This document shows positions 1 to 8,087 of a DNA stretch of 64,000 bases, piece after piece. A program made the position numbers and the translations under genes. A model generated the notes under the pieces. It was not told the origin of the DNA. It did no database searches and worked only from the letters and a program-made list of their open reading frames with translations. Where the stretch lies: assembly GCF_013410405.1 (NCBI RefSeq), contig NZ_JACCFK010000001.1:1426001-1490000 (forward strand), in the 5' to 3' direction. Each line of letters opens with the position of its first letter. The first letter of the stretch is position 1. Origin of the DNA: Amycolatopsis endophytica (GTDB lineage Bacteria; Actinomycetota; Actinomycetes; Mycobacteriales; Pseudonocardiaceae).

Positions 1-453
1 CGCCTCGACCAGCTGCCGGGACACGTTCGCGTGCAGATCGAGGACAGCGCCGACGGGAACGTCCGGCCCGACCACTGCACGCACTCTGGAAGCGATCTCA
101 CCGTCCACGTCAGGCAGGTGTTCCGCCACGGCCGCACCGTGCAGGTTCAGCAGAACACCGTCCCACGGGCCCCTGGCCTCGAGCTCGGCGAGCATTTCAC
201 CCACCAGCCATTCGAAGGCGTCCTCGGTGATGGCGCCGATCGGCGTCACGAAGGCGAAGAGGATCGGCTCGATGTCGATGTCCAGCTGCCGAGCCGCCGT
301 GAAGTATCCGCCGAGCGTCGTCGCCGATTCGGCGTAGTCCCTGATGATCTCGGCGTCACGCACGACTCCACCGCTTTCGAAGAGCCGCCGGTCGGCCTTG
401 AGCGGAGAGAACGTGTTGGCCTCGTGGTAGAGGCCAAGGGTGGCGAAGCGCAT
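1..453 (-). CDS. M81 family (MlrC-like) metallopeptidase, 3' part missing
   Basis: The frame runs from an ATG at 453 to base 1 without a stop, giving the first 151 residues; full family members are usually near 500 aa, so most of the gene lies outside the window. Seen: HEANTF at residues 10-15, LLNLHGA at about 101-107 and LDLHAN at about 139-143, the spacing and wording of the N-terminal domain of microcystinase C/M81 zinc peptidases. The start codon follows the stop of the upstream RidA-like gene in a TGAGATG junction, so the two are probably translationally coupled. Known family members open small peptides or cyclic amides; the substrate here is unknown. Third gene of a minus-strand operon with the class III aminotransferase and RidA. 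Family call fairly sure, function inferred. Confidence 0.8.
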   Translation of the reverse strand, partial: MRFATLGLYHEANTFSPLKADRRLFESGGVVRDAEIIRDYAESATTLGGYFTAARQLDIDIEPILFAFVTPIGAITEDAFEWLVGEMLAELEARGPWDGVLLNLHGAAVAEHLPDVDGEIASRVRAVVGPDVPVGAVLDLHANVSRQLVEA

Positions 454-454
454 C

Positions 455-823
455 TCACCCTCCCGTATGGGCGACGACGTCGACCTCGAACCTGATGCTC
501 TCCGGGAGGCAGCCGGTGACGGTCGTCCGCGCGGGAAGCGGATGGGTGAAGTATTCGGTGTAGAGCCGGTTGAACTCGGCGAGGTCTCCCGCGTCGCGGA
601 CGTAGGCGCCGACCTTGACTACGTCGGACAGTTCGAGCCCGGCGGCGGCGAGCACGCGGATCACGTTGCCGAGCGATCGGTGCATCTCCTCCGCGAAGGT
701 GCCGGGCACGATGGAACCGTCTTCGTCGACCGAGGCCTGACCGGAAACGAACACGAAATCACCGGCGCGCACGAACGCAGCGAACTTCGCGGTGTTGCCG
801 TCCCGGTTCATGGTTCCCGTCAC
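455..823 (-). CDS. RidA family (YjgF/UK114) reactive-intermediate deaminase
   Basis: A 122-aa protein, the usual length of the family. It carries VSGQAS near residue 30, the long helix with VIRVLAAAGL, and PARTTV near residue 98, where the family Arg binds the carboxylate of imines and enamines. RidA proteins hydrolyse the 2-aminoacrylate-type imines released by PLP enzymes, which fits the PLP aminotransferase directly upstream: the two genes overlap by ATGA (820-823). A second Met at residue 5 is an alternative start. The small-molecule substrate is not readable from sequence. Some RidA subfamilies lack the Arg; this one keeps it, so deaminase activity is plausible. Confidence 0.85.
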   Translation of the reverse strand: MTGTMNRDGNTAKFAAFVRAGDFVFVSGQASVDEDGSIVPGTFAEEMHRSLGNVIRVLAAAGLELSDVVKVGAYVRDAGDLAEFNRLYTEYFTHPLPARTTVTGCLPESIRFEVDVVAHTGG

Positions 824-2100
824 CGGCCGGCCCCGTCCGCCAGCGCCGACTCGAACCGGGTCAGTGCGGCATCGAGTTCCTCCTCGCCGTGGCAGGCCGA
901 CACGTACCAGACTCCCCGTCCGGCCACCCAGAGACCGTGACGGACCAGATCGCGCGACAACCGCTCGTAGCGGGCCAAGTCAAGCTGTTGCAGCGTCCGG
1001 TAGTCACGGACCTCGGCTTCACCGAACGAGACGTGGAACGCGGCGGGGATACCTTCGACCCGCAGCGGCAGGTCGTGTTCGAGACCGAGATCCCGCAACC
1101 CGACCATGAGCGTCTTGCTGTGTTTGGTCACCCGCTCGTACGGCGGGTCCTCCAGTAGGCTCGTCACCGTCGCGGCGACCGCGGCGGTCGCCATGACGGA
1201 ACCGTTGAAGGTCCCGGAGTGGTTGACCTCGCCGGTGCCGAACCTGGACATCAGCCCCTCGCGCCCGACGAGCGCGGCTACCGGAAAGCCCCCCGCGATC
1301 GCCTTTCCATAGGTCGCGAGGTCGGGCTGGACACCGTAGCGCTCGGCTGCCCCACCGAGACCAAGCCGGAAACCGGAGATCACCTCGTCGAAAATCAGTA
1401 CGACACCGTGCGCATCGCACAGCCGCCGTACCGCCTCGAGGAATTTCGGCAGCGGCTCGATAACCCCCGTGTTGATCATGACCGGCTCCATGATGACGGC
1501 AGCAACCTGCTCACCGTGACGCTCGAGCGCGTCAGCCACCTGATCAGCGTCGTTCCACGGCAACACGATGAAATCGTCGAGGTGACCCGCAAGCTGCCCC
1601 TTGCTCGCGACGGTCCAGGCACCGTCGCGCGGCGCCGTCAAGACGTTGTCGAGCCAGCCGTGGTAGTGCCCTTCGAACCGGACCACCTTCGTGCGCCCAG
1701 TGACCCCACGCGCGAGCCGCAGCGCTCCTTGCACGGCCTCGGTGCCGGACACGCCGAACCGGATCATGTCGGCCCAGCCGACCGCCCGGCATACCAGTTC
1801 CGACGCCCGGACTTCGAGTTCGTGTTGCCCGCCGAAGATCACGCCGTCGCGGCAGGCTTCGAAGACCGCGTCGATCACCCGGTCCGGCGCGTGCCCGAGG
1901 AAATTCGGCCCTTGCCCCAGCAGGTAGTCGACGTAGTCTCGGCCGTCGACGCCGTACAGCCAGGCTCCCTTGGCGCGCTCGATGAACTCCTGCGCACCGG
2001 CGAGCCGGACGTTCGAGTGAACCCCACCCGGAGTGCGTTCGAGTGCCCGCCTTCTGAACTCGGCCGACCGGCCGCTGAGCAGAGTCGAGTCGTTGGGCAT
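820..2100 (-). CDS. Class III PLP aminotransferase, glutamate-1-semialdehyde aminomutase-like
   Basis: A 426-aa class III (fold type I) PLP enzyme. Seen: GGVHSNVR near residue 25, typical of the GSA-aminomutase-like branch; FGVSGTEA binding the cofactor phosphate; FDEVISGFR with the Asp that contacts the pyridine nitrogen; and TYGKAIAGG with the Schiff-base Lys near residue 265. True HemL proteins sit with haem genes. Here the neighbours are RidA and an M81 peptidase, and the gene is divergent from an IclR regulator, so a catabolic or special-metabolism aminotransferase or aminomutase acting on a small amino acid is more likely. First gene of its operon; a divergent regulatory region lies just upstream. 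Confidence 0.85.
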   Translation of the reverse strand: MPNDSTLLSGRSAEFRRRALERTPGGVHSNVRLAGAQEFIERAKGAWLYGVDGRDYVDYLLGQGPNFLGHAPDRVIDAVFEACRDGVIFGGQHELEVRASELVCRAVGWADMIRFGVSGTEAVQGALRLARGVTGRTKVVRFEGHYHGWLDNVLTAPRDGAWTVASKGQLAGHLDDFIVLPWNDADQVADALERHGEQVAAVIMEPVMINTGVIEPLPKFLEAVRRLCDAHGVVLIFDEVISGFRLGLGGAAERYGVQPDLATYGKAIAGGFPVAALVGREGLMSRFGTGEVNHSGTFNGSVMATAAVAATVTSLLEDPPYERVTKHSKTLMVGLRDLGLEHDLPLRVEGIPAAFHVSFGEAEVRDYRTLQQLDLARYERLSRDLVRHGLWVAGRGVWYVSACHGEEELDAALTRFESALADGAGR

Positions 2101-2161
2101 GAAGATCCTCTCCCACAGCCCAGGACGGCTCGAGCCGATTTCGCCAGGGCTCTCGATGCGG

Positions 2162-2176
2162 TTTCATCTAGTGAAA
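2162..2176. promoter_or_regulatory. Candidate IclR operator in the divergent intergenic region
   Basis: TTTCATCTAGTGAAA contains 5-bp inverted arms (TTTCA/TGAAA) around TCTAG. A further CTAG pair overlaps it (2168-2171 and 2177-2180). It lies about 60 bp upstream of the aminotransferase start and 150 bp upstream of the IclR gene, in a stretch that is A+T-rich compared with its surroundings. IclR regulators typically bind short palindromes of this size in the spacer shared with their target. Binding is inferred. Confidence 0.4.
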
Positions 2177-2326
2177 CTAGAAATCTATGTTGCGATTCAC
2201 GGTACGACCGCGATGTGCGCACCGTCAAGGGGTCGGGTTCAGACCTTCCTTGGCCCCCTGACACGCCTGTTCGGGCCGGACTAAGATCTGAAACGTCCAA
2301 CTTGCCGTCCGAAACGAGGAGAAGCC

Positions 2327-3154
2327 GTGGCTCGGCGCCGTAAGCAGGAACCCGAAGACGCCAACCGGTCGGACAGCGGTTCGCCGGACGAAGAGCGCGA
2401 CTATTCGGTTCGCGCGGTCGAACGGGTCTGCCTGATCCTCAATCTGCTACAGGAGTCGGTCGACGGAATCACCTTGAACGAGGTTGCCCAGACCACCGGT
2501 TTGCCGAAGTCCTCGGCCTTCCGCTACCTGTGGACGCTGGAGAACCACCGCTACGTCGAGCGCGACGAGGAGCGCGGGGTGTTCCGGCTCGGGCTCGGGT
2601 TCGTCGGCATGCAGTCCCGGCACCTGGAGATCCTGCGCGAGCGCGCCCGCCCCTCGCTGGAGACGCTGCGGGACGAGTTCGGGGAGACGGCGAACCTCGG
2701 CCTCCTCGACGGCGACCACATCATCTACATCGAAATCGTGGAAAGCCGCCGCGGCGTCCGGTTGGCCGCTTCCCGCGGGGATCACGACCCGCTGCACTCC
2801 ACGGCTCTGGGCAAGGCCATCGCCGCACACCTCCCCGAGGACCGCGTCCGGCACCTCCTCGAAACCACTGGACTCCCCACCCGCACGGCGAACACGATCA
2901 CCTCGCTCGACGACTACATGAGCGAACTGGCGAAGGTGCGCCGCGTCGGCTACGCGGTCGACAACGGCGAAAACGAGGAGGACGGCCGCTGCGTCGCCGC
3001 ACCGCTCCTCGCAACGCACCTCCCGGCCGCGATCAGCGTCAGCGGCCCGGCATCCCGATTCACGATGCAAGACGTGAAGCGGGCCGCCAAGAGCCTGATC
3101 GAGGTCGCCGCCGGCATCGCGACCAACCCGCAGCCGCAGGAGGTCACCGACTGA
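2327..3154 (+). CDS. IclR family transcriptional regulator
   Basis: A 275-aa regulator with a GTG start, preceded by a strong GAGGAGAA ribosome site. The N-terminal 20 residues are charged. A winged helix-turn-helix spans about residues 25-85 (SVRAVERVCLILNLL, then LNEVAQTTGLPKSSAFRYL), followed by the IclR effector domain with LHSTALGKAIAAHLP near residue 160 and the ligand-pocket segment DDYMSELAKVRRVGYAVDNGENEE. It is divergent from the aminotransferase operon with 226 bp between them and is probably its regulator. Its stop is 31 bp from the convergent deacylase gene. Effector unknown. Confidence 0.88.
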   Translation: MARRRKQEPEDANRSDSGSPDEERDYSVRAVERVCLILNLLQESVDGITLNEVAQTTGLPKSSAFRYLWTLENHRYVERDEERGVFRLGLGFVGMQSRHLEILRERARPSLETLRDEFGETANLGLLDGDHIIYIEIVESRRGVRLAASRGDHDPLHSTALGKAIAAHLPEDRVRHLLETTGLPTRTANTITSLDDYMSELAKVRRVGYAVDNGENEEDGRCVAAPLLATHLPAAISVSGPASRFTMQDVKRAAKSLIEVAAGIATNPQPQEVTD

Positions 3155-3185
3155 GTGGCCAAGGGCATGCCGCCGACGGTCCACT

Positions 3186-4775
3186 TCACCGGGTGAGCAC
3201 ACGCCCCGGACAGGCTCCGGTGAACGTGCCCCCGGCGACAACCGCTGTTCCGTTGACCCACACGTCGCTAACGCCACTCGCCAACCGACACGGGTCCGTC
3301 CAGGTACCCACCTCTCGGACGTTCGGCAGATCAAATACCGCGACATCGGCCATCGCTCCAGGAGCAAGGCGGCCGCGGTCGGCGATGCCGACCCGTTCGG
3401 CGGCGGCGAGCGTGCTCTTGTAGATCGCCTCCGACGCGCTGAGGAATTGTTCCTCGACCACATACCTCTGCAGGAGCCGCGCGTGTGCGCCGAAGTTGCG
3501 GGGGTGGGGCCGACCAGGCGCCGTTTCCGAGAGTGCGCTTCCGTCGCTGCCGAGGATCGCCAGTCGGTGCTGCAGGAACGCTCGAACGTCGGATTCGACC
3601 CGGTAGAACAGGACCACCTGCGCGCGATTTCCGTGCCGTGCACAGAGCCGCAAGCAAAGATCCTCCGGTGTCACGCCTCGGCGCGCTGACGCGTCCTGAA
3701 CCGTCATACCCTCGAGATCTTCGTCTCCGGAGCCGGCGAGAGAAACGAGGACCCTGTTCCAATCCCACGGGATACTTCCGAACAATCCCTCGGACAGCCC
3801 GGACCGGGCGCGCTCGTACTCTCTCTTGTCACGCAACCGAACGGCAATTGCCTCCTCCCCATCCTCTTGGAGCCACGCCGGCAGATACTGCGTCAAAGAC
3901 GAGGCCGACGCGTTGTAGGGGTAGATGTCGAACTTGATATCGACTCCCTCTCTCTCGACCTCCTCGAACCTCCCGAGCACGTCCCCCGCGCGACCCCAGG
4001 CCTGCGGATCGTTGAGCGCCACGTGGGAGAACTGCACGCGCGCTCCAGTCTGCCTGCCGAACTCGAATGCCTCCTCGAACGCGTCGAATCCCGTGGTGGC
4101 ACGCGCGTGAGTCGCATACAGCGCGTCGGCTTCGGCGACCACTCGCCCGAGCTCATGAAGTTCGGCTGGGCCGGCGAAAGCCGACGGCACGTATGTGAGT
4201 CCCGTCGACAGCCCGAAAGCCCCCTGCTCAAGCGCATTCCGCAACAATGCAACCATCCTGCCTCGCGATTCAGCGGTCAGATTCGCGCTGCCGGATCCGG
4301 TCGCGGCTATGCGGAGTGCGCCGTGGCCGACCAAAGCCGCGACGTTCATAACGGGCCTGCAGGCGGTCACAGCATTGACATAACCTTCAAAGTCGACCCA
4401 GCTGGTCGGAATCCGCGGAATCCCCAGACCCTTGAGAAATTCCTCAAGCTGCCCGCGCCGAGAAGGCTCGACAGGAAAAGCCGAGAATCCGCAGTTGCCG
4501 ACCACCTCAGTGGTAACGCCCTGCATGATCTTGCTTGGCGCCGAGTGGTCGAGGAGAAAGCTGGCGTCAGAATGCGTGTGTATGTCGATGAACCCGGGGG
4601 CGACAACCTTTCCCCGGCAGTCCACAACGCGCCCCGCCCCACTATCCGGACCTTCGCCCGGAATGACCTCGACAATCCGATCAGCTCGGAGAACGACATC
4701 TCCCTCGAACAACGAGCCGCCGCTTCCGTCCGCGATCAAGCCGCCCCGCAGCCAGACCTCATCCTCGTTGGACAT
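3186..4775 (-). CDS. N-acyl-D-amino-acid deacylase (D-aminoacylase), amidohydrolase superfamily
   Basis: A 529-aa amidohydrolase. Seen: the metal motif HTHSD with His66, His68 and Asp70; EVVGNCGFS with Cys95, the Cys that bridges metals in D-aminoacylases; VGHGALR; THAR and FSHV carrying further His ligands; and ILGSDGSALS with the catalytic Asp toward the C-terminus. Length and motif order match D-aminoacylase/N-acyl-D-glutamate deacylase rather than urease or dihydroorotase. The enzyme removes an acyl group from an N-acyl amine bearing a carboxylate. The GH20-like gene ends 10 bp upstream on the same strand, so the two are probably cotranscribed and may act in turn on one N-acylated substrate. 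Exact substrate inferred only. Confidence 0.85.
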   Translation of the reverse strand: MSNEDEVWLRGGLIADGSGGSLFEGDVVLRADRIVEVIPGEGPDSGAGRVVDCRGKVVAPGFIDIHTHSDASFLLDHSAPSKIMQGVTTEVVGNCGFSAFPVEPSRRGQLEEFLKGLGIPRIPTSWVDFEGYVNAVTACRPVMNVAALVGHGALRIAATGSGSANLTAESRGRMVALLRNALEQGAFGLSTGLTYVPSAFAGPAELHELGRVVAEADALYATHARATTGFDAFEEAFEFGRQTGARVQFSHVALNDPQAWGRAGDVLGRFEEVEREGVDIKFDIYPYNASASSLTQYLPAWLQEDGEEAIAVRLRDKREYERARSGLSEGLFGSIPWDWNRVLVSLAGSGDEDLEGMTVQDASARRGVTPEDLCLRLCARHGNRAQVVLFYRVESDVRAFLQHRLAILGSDGSALSETAPGRPHPRNFGAHARLLQRYVVEEQFLSASEAIYKSTLAAAERVGIADRGRLAPGAMADVAVFDLPNVREVGTWTDPCRLASGVSDVWVNGTAVVAGGTFTGACPGRVLTR

Positions 4776-4785
4776 ACACCAATCC

Positions 4786-6819
4786 TCACACTATCCAGGG
4801 GTGCCAGGAATCCTGCCCGCCGACGTCCGGTACCGCACGTAGCCGCCGCACGGACGCCGCAATTTCACGCACGAACAACCAATGTTCGCGCAGGGCTGCC
4901 GGGGCGAGATACCCAGGTTTGGTCTGCCCTACGTGCCTCAGCAAAGCGCGCGCACGCTCGTCGACCTCCGCGCTGTCGTTCCGCTCATCATCAGGCCGCC
5001 TCACGAGTCTGAGCACGTCCAGAAAGAGCTCGAGGGATTCAATGGTCCGGTGCATTTCGCACTGCCACCGGGCGAGCGGATTTGCCCAGTACCGCACCTC
5101 CCCGCCCCGAGGCATGAGAGTGGTCGCCTCCCGCAAGGTCGCCGCGACTTGCCGCAAAGCATCGGCCACTGGCGGCTGCCTCGACGAAAAGGCGACCAGC
5201 AGGTCATCCGGATACTGAGAGGTGGGCACCCCGGAATCGGCGAAATAGGGGAGAATCTGGTCGGCCAGGTACATCATTGTCGGGTAAGACGCGCTGACTG
5301 TGCTGGCCAGGTCGTACGCTTGCTCGGCATCGGACCACGAAGCGGGTGAGACGTACTGACTCCACCGGCGACGGAAACCGACTGCCCCGCCTGACGCCGC
5401 GTAGTTCCACGACAGGTCCGCCAAACAGGCGACGTTCTGGTGATCCGCCACGTCGGGAATCCAGTACGCCAAAGTTCCAGTCGCTCCCCCCATCACCCCT
5501 TTCCGCACTGCGGTGGAGATGTTGGGAGTGAAGTCCTGTGCGAACAGGTGCGGGAACAGCCCGGTGGTGGGTGCGACCCAGGTCTCGACGCGCGTCGCGA
5601 ACGGTTCGGGAACCGGATCGTTGTACTTCCACCAGACGATCGCCGGGGTCGGCAGGCCCAGCTCCTCGATCCGATCGAGATAGGTGTCCAGCACCCCTTC
5701 CCGGACCAGCGTGTCGTGCCAATGCACCATCTCGATTCCGTAGTCCGCGAGGACGGCGCCGACGAGCACCAGATACTCGACGAGCAGTTCTCCCGGACCG
5801 AGATTCCGGCAACCTTCGCACACGCAGTACGGACTGACCAGACGCTCCCGATCTCGCGGATCCACGTTCCGGATCGGGTAGTACTCGTCTCCTGCGACAT
5901 GGAGGCGGCGAATACCGTTCGGCCGCAAATGCTGGTCCACGAGATTGCGAATCAGGAGACGCAACGCCTCCCGCGCGTCGGTTCGCGACAGGCAGTACCC
6001 GTAGCCGGTGGGGTCCCCATCCGCCCCCACGGCGGACAGTTCAGTCACTACCCGGGGAATCAGCGTCGAATGCCCTGGCCCACCGAGATGTGGAACCACT
6101 TCGACACCTCGGTCGGCCGCATATCCACAGATGTCCGCGAACAAGTCCTGCTCGAAGATAACCGGCACGTATTCGAGATCGCACTCCCGTTCCCGATCAG
6201 GGTCCCAGGTCGTGATCCGGCTCGTGGTCCTGAGTTCCGGAAACTGGGCGAGCGGAGTGAATAGGTACTCCGCGGGCCGGTCACCGTGCCGGATGTCCCA
6301 GCAGCCGTAAATGGACAGCCCCATCGTGTTCAATTTCAGCTGGGACAGACGGTCGATGAGGTTCTGCCAGTCGCTGAGCTCCATGAGATCGGTGCCAGCG
6401 AATGACTCGATGAACACGCCACGGACCGGAAGCTCCGGGCCGTCCTCGATATCCGCGACCGGCAGCCACGCCCGATCGTGGCCGTCCCACACATCGACCA
6501 ACGTACGAATCGCGTGCAGAGCGCCACGGGGGTCCGAGTACTCCACCCGGATCGACCCCTCACGTAACTCCAGGCGGTAATGCTCGGCCGGCAGGCGGCT
6601 CGTCGCGAAGTCGATCGGTACAACCGGCACGCCGGACGCGTGCGAGTGCATTCCAGAGATGTCCCGGACGGTTTCGACGTAACGACTGACCTCAGGCGCG
6701 ACGTCTCGCCACATGAAAGCAACGCAGGGAAACGTCATCTGCTCGTGAATAATTACGGTATGCGGCTGCGGGATCAGTGCGGGGAATCTCGAACGGGTCG
6801 GCGAATCGTCTGCGGTCAT
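4786..6819 (-). CDS. GH20-like beta-N-acetylhexosaminidase family protein
   Basis: A 677-aa protein from an ATG at 6819 with an AGGA ribosome site; the frame stays open further upstream, but that part lacks family similarity. Residues about 60-125 form the GH20b domain (YRLELREG, PRGALHAIRTL). The TIM barrel follows with PVRGVFIES near 131, VPHLGGPGHS near 242 (the counterpart of the family's DxPGH loop) and AGDEYYP at 309-315 containing the Asp311-Glu312 catalytic pair used in substrate-assisted cleavage of N-acetylhexosaminides. No signal peptide is visible from this start, so the enzyme is probably intracellular, which suits hydrolysis of an imported saccharide. The C-terminal 200 residues are helical and unassigned. 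Adjacent to a deacylase gene. Confidence 0.75.
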   Translation of the reverse strand: MTADDSPTRSRFPALIPQPHTVIIHEQMTFPCVAFMWRDVAPEVSRYVETVRDISGMHSHASGVPVVPIDFATSRLPAEHYRLELREGSIRVEYSDPRGALHAIRTLVDVWDGHDRAWLPVADIEDGPELPVRGVFIESFAGTDLMELSDWQNLIDRLSQLKLNTMGLSIYGCWDIRHGDRPAEYLFTPLAQFPELRTTSRITTWDPDRERECDLEYVPVIFEQDLFADICGYAADRGVEVVPHLGGPGHSTLIPRVVTELSAVGADGDPTGYGYCLSRTDAREALRLLIRNLVDQHLRPNGIRRLHVAGDEYYPIRNVDPRDRERLVSPYCVCEGCRNLGPGELLVEYLVLVGAVLADYGIEMVHWHDTLVREGVLDTYLDRIEELGLPTPAIVWWKYNDPVPEPFATRVETWVAPTTGLFPHLFAQDFTPNISTAVRKGVMGGATGTLAYWIPDVADHQNVACLADLSWNYAASGGAVGFRRRWSQYVSPASWSDAEQAYDLASTVSASYPTMMYLADQILPYFADSGVPTSQYPDDLLVAFSSRQPPVADALRQVAATLREATTLMPRGGEVRYWANPLARWQCEMHRTIESLELFLDVLRLVRRPDDERNDSAEVDERARALLRHVGQTKPGYLAPAALREHWLFVREIAASVRRLRAVPDVGGQDSWHPWIV

Positions 6820-6840
6820 TTGAGATCCTCGTCTTGAGGC

Positions 6841-6860
6841 CACGCCTCCGCTGAGGCGTG
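6841..6860. promoter_or_regulatory. Perfect 8-bp-stem hairpin upstream of the GH20-like gene
   Basis: CACGCCTC-CGCT-GAGGCGTG is a perfect inverted repeat 21 bp before the GH20-like start codon. A GAGGC at 6836-6840 can pair with the first arm instead, so two mutually exclusive stems are possible. No T-run follows, so a simple terminator is unlikely. An operator or a structure in the 5' leader is possible. Confidence 0.35.
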
Positions 6861-7008
6861 CGGCAACCAGGCCACCCATACACTTTTTGCCGCCGCCGAG
6901 CAATCCCACGAGGCGGGCTGAACTACGGGTGCCAGTTCGCGACATTACAAGAAACTCCGACCGCCTGTCGCAGGCAGCGTCTTTCACCCGACGCAGGCAA
7001 CGCCAATG

Positions 7009-7800
7009 TCACATCATCGTCCATCCGGCGTCGACGCGTAGCGTCTGCCCCGTAAGGAAGGAGCTGTCCGGACCAGCGAGAAAACTCACCACGTTGGCGA
7101 CATCTTCCGGCCGCCCACGTCGCTTCAGGACCTGATGCGCGAGCACCGTACGGTCCAGGTCTTCGGAATCGAACGACTCCCGTTCCTCTTCAGTCTGAAT
7201 AGCGCCCGGGAGTAGACAATTAACGCGGGCACCCGCAGGTCCAACCTCTCGCGCGAGCGACCGGGTGAATCCGAGCAAACCAGCCTTTGTCGTTCCGTAG
7301 TGCAACGCGTTCGGCGCGCCGGTCTCGGCAAGCACGCTGCTTACCACGATCACGCTGGCCCCCGCGTCACACGGACTGCGAAACGCCCTTCGGCAGCAGA
7401 GGAAGCCCGACGTCAGGTTGACCGCCAAGATCTCATTCCACTCCCGTAGCGAGATGTCTGTCCATTCGTGGCGATCGGTGCTCGCAGCGTTGAGGACCAA
7501 GGTCGTCACGCTACCGAATTCGGATTCGCATTCGTCGAACATCGATTCGACCTGGGCAGGTTCCGTGACATCCGCGGGGACCACAAGGGCCCTGCCACCG
7601 ACATCGTGGATCTCTTCCACCACCTGCTTCGCAAGACTGATCATCGGTTCACTGGGGAAGCTGTTGACGACCACCGCCATCCCGTCGGCGGAAAGCCTGC
7701 GGGCGACTGCCGCGCCGATGCCTCTAGACGCCCCTGTCACCAGAGCTACAGGTTCCGCGCGGAGGTCGGACGACGCCCGCTCCGGCCTCGCACTGCCCAT
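7009..7800 (-). CDS. Short-chain dehydrogenase/reductase (FabG-like)
   Basis: A 263-aa classical SDR. The ATG at 7800 is preceded by GGAGGTG at a good distance; a GTG nine bases further up is a weaker alternative. Seen: the cofactor motif VTGASRGIG near residue 20, NAAS in the NNAG position, the catalytic Ser region VVSS, and YGTTK with the catalytic Tyr-x3-Lys. The end LRVDAGWTMM is typical for the group. It reduces or oxidises a carbonyl or alcohol with NAD(P); substrate unknown. It precedes the GH20-like and deacylase genes on the same strand with a 189-bp gap that holds the hairpin, so it may or may not share their transcript. Confidence 0.82.
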   Translation of the reverse strand: MGSARPERASSDLRAEPVALVTGASRGIGAAVARRLSADGMAVVVNSFPSEPMISLAKQVVEEIHDVGGRALVVPADVTEPAQVESMFDECESEFGSVTTLVLNAASTDRHEWTDISLREWNEILAVNLTSGFLCCRRAFRSPCDAGASVIVVSSVLAETGAPNALHYGTTKAGLLGFTRSLAREVGPAGARVNCLLPGAIQTEEERESFDSEDLDRTVLAHQVLKRRGRPEDVANVVSFLAGPDSSFLTGQTLRVDAGWTMM

Positions 7801-8087
7801 CCGGCACACCTCCGCTACTTCGACCGTCGTGACCCCTGTATTTCAGCAGACAAACCTCCTAGTTCACAAGACGAATCGTGGAACCGTCGATGCACGACGT
7901 CCCCCTGAGGTGAGCACGCGGAGGGGCGCGAGCCCACCTGGCCCACACTTGACAGCCCGAACCACACGATTCACTCTGTGTTCCATCAGACGGCACCGAC
8001 ATTTCATATGTGACCCGAGACCTTCGAGCCCAGACTGCCGGGATCGTCTCGGGCAGGTAACTATCGGACAACTTTACGAGGTGGCTC

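Noticed and set aside
820..2100. hemL (haem biosynthesis glutamate-1-semialdehyde aminomutase)
   Set aside because: Similarity is to the broad GSA-like branch, and the operon holds RidA and M81 peptidase genes under a divergent IclR regulator, not haem genes.
6820..6987. 56-residue N-terminal extension of the GH20-like protein
   Set aside because: The extension lacks family similarity, contains the hairpin region, and a good ribosome site precedes the ATG at 6819.
7949..7977. Promoter for epimerase copy A from TTGACA at 7949
   Set aside because: No acceptable -10 hexamer is found 16-18 bp downstream, so I did not list it as a feature.
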